Shown here: positions 5,134 through 9,831 of the stretch, piece after piece | Layout: every line of letters begins with the position of its first letter | Position numbering within the stretch: the stretch's first letter is position 1 | Assembly (NCBI GenBank): GCA_040401695.1 | Contig: JBBANY010000084.1 | Span: forward strand, 1 to 9,831 | Length of the DNA: 9,831 nt | Direction: 5' to 3' | Source of the DNA: F1-20-MAGs119 sp040401695 | Lineage (GTDB): Bacteria > Actinomycetota > Acidimicrobiia > Acidimicrobiales > Ilumatobacteraceae | Notes under the pieces: generated by a model | What the model saw: only the letters and a program-made list of their open reading frames with translations | What the model was told of the DNA's origin: nothing | Database searches by the model: none | Made by a program: the position numbers and the translations under genes

Positions 5134-6621
5134 GGACTTCGCAGCCGTCAACATCTCGTCGAGCGATTGGTGCAAAAGTTCGACCAATTCCCACAAATCG
5201 GGAATCAGTTCACGACACGACACGAAGCCGAAGTCGAGGTTGCCGAGATAACTCTGCACGGTGATGTTGAGACCCTGGCCATCGGCGATGGTGGAAACCG
5301 GAAAGAAGTGCTTCATTTCCGCACCCGATGAATACAGGGGCACCGTCGGGCCGGGAACGTTCGAGATGATCAGGTTGAACGGCGGATTCAGCCGATCCGC
5401 CACACGCAGTCTGCTGTACATGCGCATGGCGCGTGCCGCGATGAGCGGAGGTGCAAATTGAGTGAAGTCCTGCAGATTTGCAGCGGGAATCGCCTGCAGA
5501 TTCGTCTTTGCGCGCGACATCGACGTTTGTACGCGGCCCAACAAGGCGAGCGGGTCGTCTTCGTCGGTACCGAGTTCAGCGAGAAGGCCGGTGACGCGGT
5601 TCTGGTATGTGGCACTTTCATCGGATGAACGGGTGCTGACGGGTACGAGGGCAACGAGGGGTTCCGCGGGTAGCGCATTCTTCTTGATGAGGTACTTGCG
5701 CAAGGTGAGACCGCACAGTGCCATCACGACGTCGTTGAATGTTGCACCCGTTGCGCGACGAATGGTCTTTGCGTCGTCGATGTTGATCGTTGTGTAGGCG
5801 AATCGGCGGTGGGGGGTGATGTTGGTGTTCCACGGAGTTCGGGGGGCCGCGGTGGGCGGAAGTGCCGGTGCGCGGTCGACGTCTTCACCGTGCGAACGTC
5901 GAAGACGCTTGCGTAACACCGTACCGACGGGCCCCGGCAGCGGTTGGGCAATCATGTCGGCGAGCATCTGCACGCTGCCGACGTGAGTCTGTGCTGCAAT
6001 CTCGCGCAGTGTGCGCACGGTGAGGCGTACGAACTTCTCCGGTCGACGGATGTATTCGGCTGCGGTGCGCAACAACAGTTCCTGATCCGTCGGCACGCGA
6101 TCGGGATGCCACACCGCGTGCTCGTGTGTCGGGCGCGCGTCACGATCGGTGCTGAGGAGAGTTTCGAGCAACGTTGCGCCGGACTTGCCGTCGATCGTCG
6201 AGTGGTGGATCTTGTTGAGGTGCGCGATGCGCGTTCCGTTGTCGAGACCCTCGATGACGTAGAACTCCCACAGCGGTCGTGAACGGTCGAGCGGCCGCGA
6301 GATGATGCGACTGACGACCTCGCCGACTTGTTCGGGCGTGCCGGGCGGTGGCACCGCGTGGTGACGCAGATGGAAGTCAATGTCGAAGTCGGGGTCCTCG
6401 ATCCAATAAGGAAGGTCGAGGCCGAGGGGAACCGTCACCAAGCGACGCCGGAAAACGGGCAAGTCGTCGAGACGCTCGAGAATTGCGGCCCTGACCGCTT
6501 CGTAACTTGCGCCACCCGGTGCGTCGGTGACGTCGTAGGTGTACATGGCGCTGACGTGCCCGAAGACCGAATTCGTCTCCATATTGAGGAAACTCGCGTC
6601 GACCCCGGTCAGTTGCTCCAT
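5119..6621 (-). CDS. Wax ester synthase / diacylglycerol acyltransferase (WS/DGAT)
   Basis: This 500-residue WS/DGAT transfers fatty acyl groups from acyl-CoA to diacylglycerol or long-chain alcohol, the last step of neutral-lipid storage, usually at the membrane face. Seen in order: the N-terminal MEQLTGVDASFLNMET, PLW (116-118), the catalytic HHxxxDG as HHSTIDG (H139, H140, D144, G145), TFNDVVMALCGLTLRKYL with the conserved N296-D297, LVPVSTR (about 325-331) and SNVPGP (420-425). The length is typical of actinobacterial members. The ATG at 6621 is secure: it is preceded 1 nt upstream by the full anti-SD match GGAGGTGA, the strongest RBS in the window. It is divergent from the peroxiredoxin gene and overlaps the HAD gene tail to tail. 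All key motifs are intact, so an active enzyme is expected; whether triacylglycerol or wax ester is made cannot be told. Confidence 0.95.
   Translation of the reverse strand: MEQLTGVDASFLNMETNSVFGHVSAMYTYDVTDAPGGASYEAVRAAILERLDDLPVFRRRLVTVPLGLDLPYWIEDPDFDIDFHLRHHAVPPPGTPEQVGEVVSRIISRPLDRSRPLWEFYVIEGLDNGTRIAHLNKIHHSTIDGKSGATLLETLLSTDRDARPTHEHAVWHPDRVPTDQELLLRTAAEYIRRPEKFVRLTVRTLREIAAQTHVGSVQMLADMIAQPLPGPVGTVLRKRLRRSHGEDVDRAPALPPTAAPRTPWNTNITPHRRFAYTTINIDDAKTIRRATGATFNDVVMALCGLTLRKYLIKKNALPAEPLVALVPVSTRSSDESATYQNRVTGLLAELGTDEDDPLALLGRVQTSMSRAKTNLQAIPAANLQDFTQFAPPLIAARAMRMYSRLRVADRLNPPFNLIISNVPGPTVPLYSSGAEMKHFFPVSTIADGQGLNITVQSYLGNLDFGFVSCRELIPDLWELVELLHQSLDEMLTAAKSLAAK
5124..5150 (+). terminator. 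Hairpin across the HAD stop codon
   Basis: In the plus-strand RNA, 5124-5131 can pair with 5143-5150 in eight base pairs (one G-U) around an 11-nt loop, starting in the last HAD codons and ending inside the overlapping acyltransferase gene. No T tract follows. A weak candidate for ending HAD transcription. Confidence 0.25.
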
Positions 6622-6677
6622 GTCACCTCCCCGATCGTGCGATTGTGTGTCTTGCGCGATTGTGCCACCATTTGTCC
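6622..6677. promoter_or_regulatory. Divergent promoter region, WS/DGAT and peroxiredoxin
   Basis: This 56-bp interval must serve both genes. The minus side carries the full SD GGAGGTGA (6630-6623). The plus side has no SD; CACCAT (6666-6671) sits 6 nt before the ATG with TTGTGT 17 nt further up, only a weak leaderless-type promoter. The 9-mer GCGATTGTG occurs twice, at 6639-6647 and 6656-6664 (17-bp period), a possible protein-binding repeat. Confidence 0.45.
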
Positions 6678-7160
6678 ATGACAGCCTCAGCCGGAACCAA
6701 GATTCCCGACGTCCAGATTCACGTCCTCGGAGAGGACGGAATGCCCAAGCCCGTGAGTTCTGCCGAGGTTCTCGGCAAGGGCAAGGTCGTTCTCTTTGCC
6801 GTACCGGGGGCCTTCACCCCGGGTTGCTCGAAGGTGCACCTGCCGGGCTTTGTCCAGCGATTCAACGAACTGAAGTCGAAGGGCGTCACCTCGGTCGCCT
6901 GCATCAGCGTCAACGACCCGTGGGTGATGGAGGCGTGGAAGCAGTCGCAGGGTGCATCGGAAATCGTCATGCTCGCTGACGGTGCGGGCAACTTCACCAA
7001 GGCGATGGGTCTCGAACTCGACGGGTCCGGCTTCGGCCTCGGCGCCCGGTCGCAGCGTTATGCGGCGATCATCAACAACGGTGTCATCGAGCGCCTCGAC
7101 GTCGAGGAGGGTGCGGGTATCACCGTGTCATCCTGCGACGCGATCATTTCGCACCTCTGA
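6678..7160 (+). CDS. Prx5-type peroxiredoxin (redoxin family)
   Basis: This 160-residue thiol peroxidase reduces hydrogen peroxide or alkyl hydroperoxides, with electrons normally from thioredoxin or glutaredoxin. The active-site block is VPGAFTPGCSKVHLPGF: the PxxxTxxC motif with Thr47 and peroxidatic Cys50. The distal Arg is in GARSQRYA (about R127). Other hallmarks are CISVNDPWVMEAW and the C-terminal GAGITVSSCDAIISHL. Cys75 and Cys153 are further thiols; Cys153 lies near, but not at, the position of the resolving Cys of human PRDX5. The ATG at 6678 gives the usual family N-terminus (KIPDVQIHVLGEDG); longer in-frame extensions upstream run into the promoter region and are rejected. The gene is convergent with modC, stops being 14 bp apart. 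Confidence 0.93.
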   Translation: MTASAGTKIPDVQIHVLGEDGMPKPVSSAEVLGKGKVVLFAVPGAFTPGCSKVHLPGFVQRFNELKSKGVTSVACISVNDPWVMEAWKQSQGASEIVMLADGAGNFTKAMGLELDGSGFGLGARSQRYAAIINNGVIERLDVEEGAGITVSSCDAIISHL

Positions 7161-7174
7161 CGCGCCACTGAGTT

Positions 7175-7837
7175 TCAGCCGCGTACGAGATTCGCTTCGG
7201 TCGTTGCACCTCGGGTGACGTCCACCCGAAGTGCGACGTCGGCGAGTTCGTCGATCTCGCTCGTGTCGTGCGACACGAGAACGACCGTGCCCTCGTAGGC
7301 GTCGAACCAGTCCTTCATCAATCGACGAATCGCATTGCGTGAGTCGGTGTCGAGGAATGTCGTCGGCTCGTCGAGCAGCAGAACGCGCGACGGCGACAGA
7401 AACGCGCGAGCGAGAGACGCGCGTTGACGCTGGCCGCCACTGAGTTCGTTCGGTCGGCGCCGGAGAAGGCCACGCAGGTCGAATGCATCGACGATTTCGT
7501 CGAAGCGTGGCGAGGCGCGAAGTGCCCGACCGCGACCAAAGGTGAGGTTGCCCGCGACTGACAGATGCGGAAGCAGGCCTCCACCTTGAAAGACCGTTGC
7601 GACGCCACGGTGTTCGGGCTGCACGAACGTTCCCGTCTCGGAATCATCGACGACCGAGTCGTCGATCGAGATCGACCCGGAAGTGCACGGCAACAAGCCG
7701 GCGATCATGTCGAGGGTCGTCGTCTTTCCTGATCCGTTCTCGCCTCCGATGCCGAGAACACAGCCCGATCCAACCGACACGTCGACATCGATCGAGAACG
7801 TCTCGCGGACGAACCGGCACCGTATAGCCAGGCTCAT
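7175..7837 (-). CDS. modC: Molybdate-type ABC transporter ATP-binding protein, short, no TOBE domain
   Basis: This 220-residue ABC ATPase is the energy-coupling subunit for the adjacent permease. Motifs: Walker A GENGSGKT (32-39), Q-loop Q84 in VFQGGGLLPHLSV, signature LSGGQRQR (132-139), Walker B VLLLDEP (152-158) with E157 after D156, D-loop FLDTD, and switch H190 in VSHDTSEIDELAD. The ATG at 7837 overlaps the permease stop (ATGA), and GGGGTGG just upstream can serve as SD, so translation is coupled. A much longer in-frame reading that starts near 8752 is an artefact running antisense-frame through the permease. Typical ModC proteins are around 350 residues with a C-terminal TOBE (molybdate-sensing) domain; this one ends soon after the ATPase core. 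Tungstate or sulfate specificity cannot be excluded, but the binding protein favours molybdate. Confidence 0.92.
   Translation of the reverse strand: MSLAIRCRFVRETFSIDVDVSVGSGCVLGIGGENGSGKTTTLDMIAGLLPCTSGSISIDDSVVDDSETGTFVQPEHRGVATVFQGGGLLPHLSVAGNLTFGRGRALRASPRFDEIVDAFDLRGLLRRRPNELSGGQRQRASLARAFLSPSRVLLLDEPTTFLDTDSRNAIRRLMKDWFDAYEGTVVLVSHDTSEIDELADVALRVDVTRGATTEANLVRG
7206..7234. terminator. Strong imperfect hairpin downstream of peroxiredoxin, within modC 3' end
   Basis: GCAC plus TCGGGTG (7206-7209, 7211-7217) pairs with CACCCGA plus GTGC (7223-7229, 7231-7234): eleven pairs with one C/A mismatch and a 5-nt loop. It lies 45 bp beyond the peroxiredoxin stop and inside the last codons of modC. 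There is no T tract. It may stop peroxiredoxin transcripts from reading into modC. Confidence 0.35.
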
Positions 7838-8637
7838 TCGCCACCCCGACGCAGTGCTCCGACCCAACGACCGCGCAACGCCACGAGAACAACGACCGAC
7901 ACCGTCACCATCAGCAGTGACAGCGCGAGTGCCGAATCGTCCCCCGACTCGAGTGCGCTGTACACCGCAAGTGGAATCGTTTGCGTACGTCCCGGAGTGT
8001 TGCCTGCAAAGGTGATCGTCGCTCCGAATTCGCCGAGTGCCCGTGCCCAAGTCAAGACGAGCCCCGCGACCAAAGAAGGCCGAACGAGCGGAATCGTCAC
8101 CGTGAGAAAGGTGCGCCACGGCCCGGCGCCGAATGTTCGCGCGGACCCGACGACTCGTGGATCGACTTGTGCGAAAGCTGCCTCCATCACGACGATGAAG
8201 AACGGTGCCGCCACAAAGAACTGAGCCATCACCGCCGCGGTTTCGGTGAAGGCCAGGCGAACGCCGAACCAGTCGTCGAGCACCCCGCCAACCAGACCCC
8301 GCCGGCCAAAGGCATACAGCAATGCGACACCGCCGACGACCGGAGGCAGCACCATCGGCAGAACGAGGAGGGAACGCACGACGGCCAGACCGCGGAAGCG
8401 TGAGTTGGCGAGCATCCACGCGAGAGGCGTGCCGAAGATGAGTGCAAGCAACGTGGCGATCAACGATGTGCGAAGCGACAGGGCGAGAGCGGTGCGTGAC
8501 ACATCGTTCGAGATGGACGACCAGAAAGTGGACCATGGCGTGCGCCACACGACGGCGACGACGGGAATGATCACCAGCGCCGCGGCCGGAATTCCGAGGA
8601 CCGAGAGTCCCCGTGGCGATGCGAGCCGACGGGTCAC
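7834..8637 (-). CDS. modB: Molybdate-type ABC transporter permease
   Basis: This 267-residue inner-membrane permease has about five or six helices. The EAA loop that docks the ATPase is EAAFAQVDPRVVGSARTFG followed by WRTFLTVTIPLVRPSL. The block ARALGEFGATITFAGNTPGRTQTIPLAVY is a hallmark of ModB/CysT-type permeases. It starts at GTG (8637-8635), overlapping the modA stop as GTGA; its own TGA overlaps the modC ATG. No separate SD is visible, so expression depends on coupling to modA. The length matches the family, and no defects are seen. Confidence 0.93.
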   Translation of the reverse strand: MTRRLASPRGLSVLGIPAAALVIIPVVAVVWRTPWSTFWSSISNDVSRTALALSLRTSLIATLLALIFGTPLAWMLANSRFRGLAVVRSLLVLPMVLPPVVGGVALLYAFGRRGLVGGVLDDWFGVRLAFTETAAVMAQFFVAAPFFIVVMEAAFAQVDPRVVGSARTFGAGPWRTFLTVTIPLVRPSLVAGLVLTWARALGEFGATITFAGNTPGRTQTIPLAVYSALESGDDSALALSLLMVTVSVVVLVALRGRWVGALRRGGE

Positions 8638-9398
8638 GGCAACGTGAACCCTGCGTCCGCCAACAACCGGTCACCGACGCTGCCGCGCGCCATCTCGAGG
8701 AATGCTGCGACTGCGGCGGCGTTGCGTGACGACGGATCCACCACCGGAGCAATCGGGTACCTGGCTGTCACGTTCACCGAGGCCGGAATCCGCACTGCCT
8801 CGACGTTGTCGTCGGGCGCGAGTCCGTCCGTCAGATACGCGATGCCTGCATCCGCCTCGCCGTTGGCGATTCGGGAAACGACTGCGGCAGCGTTTGTCTC
8901 TCGACTCGCAGGTTCAACGACGATCCGTGCCGTCGCAAACATCTGCTCGGCATAGCGACCGCATGGTTGCGCTTCATCGCACAACACGACGCGCACTTCC
9001 TCGCGGGAGAGATCATTCAACGAATCGATCATCAATGGATTGCCTCGTTCGACGAGGATCGCGAGTTCGTTGTACGCGAGATCGCGGACATCCGACTTCC
9101 TCACATCACCACTGGTGACCAACTTGTCGATGTTCGCCGCGTCAGCCATGACCACGACGTCGGCCGGCGCTCCCTGCTCGATCTGCGTTACGAGTGTCGA
9201 ACTGCCGGCGAAGTTGAACTTCAATGTCACGTCGGGAAATTGCGCCTCGAATTCCTCTCCCAGCGCGGTGAACACCCCACGAAGTGATGCCGCCACGTGA
9301 ATGTTGAGCTCAGACGACCCCTCCGATCGCGAAGACGAACAGGACGTGATCGCACAGCCAACGATCAGAAGAACCAACAAACACAGGCGGGGGCGCAT
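8634..9398 (-). CDS. modA: Molybdate ABC transporter substrate-binding lipoprotein
   Basis: This 254-residue solute-binding protein captures oxyanions outside the membrane. The N-terminus MRPRLCLLVLLIVGCAITSC is a lipoprotein signal with two possible lipobox Cys (C15 in IVGC, C20 in ITSC); the Ser-rich tether after C20 favours C20. ModA features include IHVAASLRGVFTALGEEFE (S38 likely oxyanion contact), FNFAGSSTLVTQIEQGAPADVVVMAD (S66/S67 region), the C140/C146 pair in LCDEAQPCGRYA, GEADAGIAYLTD and VTARYPIAPVVD. Molybdate or tungstate is the expected ligand. The ATG at 9398 has only AGG at 10 nt; a -10-like TAGGTT ends 8 nt upstream, suggesting a near-leaderless mRNA. First gene of modABC, 64 bp from the divergent PadR-type gene. 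Confidence 0.94.
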   Translation of the reverse strand: MRPRLCLLVLLIVGCAITSCSSSRSEGSSELNIHVAASLRGVFTALGEEFEAQFPDVTLKFNFAGSSTLVTQIEQGAPADVVVMADAANIDKLVTSGDVRKSDVRDLAYNELAILVERGNPLMIDSLNDLSREEVRVVLCDEAQPCGRYAEQMFATARIVVEPASRETNAAAVVSRIANGEADAGIAYLTDGLAPDDNVEAVRIPASVNVTARYPIAPVVDPSSRNAAAVAAFLEMARGSVGDRLLADAGFTLP

Positions 9399-9462
9399 GA
9401 GCGCAAAACCTATTGGTCACACCACAACTATCCAATAGTCCCACACGGACTACTGTCGTTTC
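9399..9462. promoter_or_regulatory. Divergent modA / padR promoter region with inverted repeat
   Basis: The perfect inverted repeat CTATTGG (9410-9416) / CCAATAG (9432-9438) has a 15-nt spacer. On the minus strand TTGGAT (9435-9430), 17 nt and TAGGTT (9412-9407) form a plausible modA promoter ending 8 nt before its ATG. On the plus strand TACTGT (9451-9456) ends exactly 6 nt before the padR ATG. The inverted repeat covers both core elements of the modA promoter, so a bound dimer would block it. This does not resemble the ModE palindrome known from E. coli. Confidence 0.5.
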
Positions 9463-9831
9463 ATGGCTCGATCACCATCAAGAAGCAGCACTCAACTGCC
9501 GGATTCGGTCTGTGGCGCGTCGCTCGTTCTCGTCTCGCAAGGAGTCGGCCACGGGTACGACCTGGCGAGACACTTCGCTCCCGACGGATCACTCGGCGCG
9601 GTGCTCACGCACAGTCGGCCGGTCGTGTACCGCGCCATCAAGCAACTCGAGTCGATGGGTCTCGTCACGTCGAGCGAAGCGGTGGGTGTGCGCGGTCAAC
9701 TGAAGTGGACGCTCACGTGCACGCCCGCAGGCCGTCGCGCGGCCCGTGAGTGGTTGACGAATCCCGTCGAACATCTGCGCGACATGCGCAGTGACTTTCT
9801 CGTTCGGGTGCTCTTGTTGCAGCGCGCGGGC
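9463..9831 (+). CDS. PadR-family transcriptional regulator (partial, 3' end outside window)
   Basis: The frame is open from ATG 9463 to the window edge (123 codons). The winged-helix domain covers about residues 18-98: SLVLVSQGVGHGYDLARHF (helix 1 with the family's HGY), the recognition helix in SRPVVYRAIKQLESMGLVTSS, then the wing KWTLTCTPAGRRAAREWL. The tail NPVEHLRDMRSDFLVRVLLLQ begins the helical dimerisation region seen in PadR proteins of this type. It is divergent from modABC across 64 bp and has no SD but a TANNNT box 6 nt upstream, so it is likely leaderless. Its position makes it the natural candidate regulator of modABC and of itself. The ligand is unknown; PadR proteins are not classical molybdate sensors. 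Confidence 0.88.
   Translation, partial: MARSPSRSSTQLPDSVCGASLVLVSQGVGHGYDLARHFAPDGSLGAVLTHSRPVVYRAIKQLESMGLVTSSEAVGVRGQLKWTLTCTPAGRRAAREWLTNPVEHLRDMRSDFLVRVLLLQRAG

Noticed and set aside
7175..8752. A single 525-residue reading frame spanning modC and most of modB
   Set aside because: Only the last 220 residues are protein-like (the ATPase). The rest is an Arg-rich wrong-frame reading over the permease, which has its own well-conserved frame and an ATGA overlap with modC.
9399..9462. Molybdenum-cofactor riboswitch or ModE box before modA
   Set aside because: The gap is only 64 bp, too short for a Moco riboswitch, and the repeat CTATTGG/CCAATAG does not match the known ModE operator.

Overview
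The window is GC-rich (by eye near 60%), densely packed and chromosomal in character. It suggests an actinobacterium, most likely of the Acidimicrobiia (Ilumatobacter-like). The pointers are a single-domain WS/DGAT acyltransferase, a secreted OmpA-type protein with a Thr-rich linker, several GTG starts, ATGA/GTGA gene overlaps and many starts that look leaderless. I see no mobile element, tRNA, rRNA, CRISPR array or phage gene. The taxon is inferred from gene content only.

Layout. (1) 1-1480, minus strand: the N-terminal 493 residues of a secreted protein with a Cys-containing beta-type region, an ~88-residue Thr/Lys/Pro repeat linker, a second small Cys-pair region and the start of an OmpA-like domain cut by the window edge. 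(2) 1523-2386, plus: an EamA/DMT transporter. (3) 2390-3517, minus: an RNase Z-like metallo-beta-lactamase-fold hydrolase, preceded by a probable 81-residue small protein. The gap between them is filled by two abutting perfect palindromes. (4) 3603-3974, minus: an AhpD/carboxymuconolactone-decarboxylase-like protein with a CxxC motif. (5) 4020-5133, plus: a four-helix membrane protein and then a HAD phosphatase-like hydrolase. (6) 5119-6621, minus: a WS/DGAT wax ester/triacylglycerol synthase whose 3' end overlaps the HAD gene tail to tail. (7) 6678-7160, plus: a Prx5-type peroxiredoxin. (8) 9398-7175, minus: a molybdate-type ABC transporter modA-modB-modC with 4-bp overlaps, divergent from a PadR-family regulator (9463 to the window end).

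How the genes relate. The only clear multi-gene system is modABC with its divergent PadR-type gene. The ModC is short and lacks the TOBE domain, and no ModE-like gene is visible, so the PadR protein and an inverted repeat in the 64-bp shared promoter region are the best candidates for control. The AhpD-like protein and the peroxiredoxin are both thiol-redox proteins but are not co-transcribed. WS/DGAT points to neutral-lipid storage.

Cross-cutting signals. Several genes carry a TANNNT -10-like hexamer exactly 6 nt before the start codon and no convincing Shine-Dalgarno (SD) sequence (81-residue protein, membrane protein, HAD, padR; 8 nt for modA), which suggests leaderless transcripts. WS/DGAT instead has a full GGAGGTGA SD. 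Several gene 3' ends carry short perfect inverted repeats without a T tract. I found no clearly new multi-gene defence or metabolic system; the best leads are regulatory.
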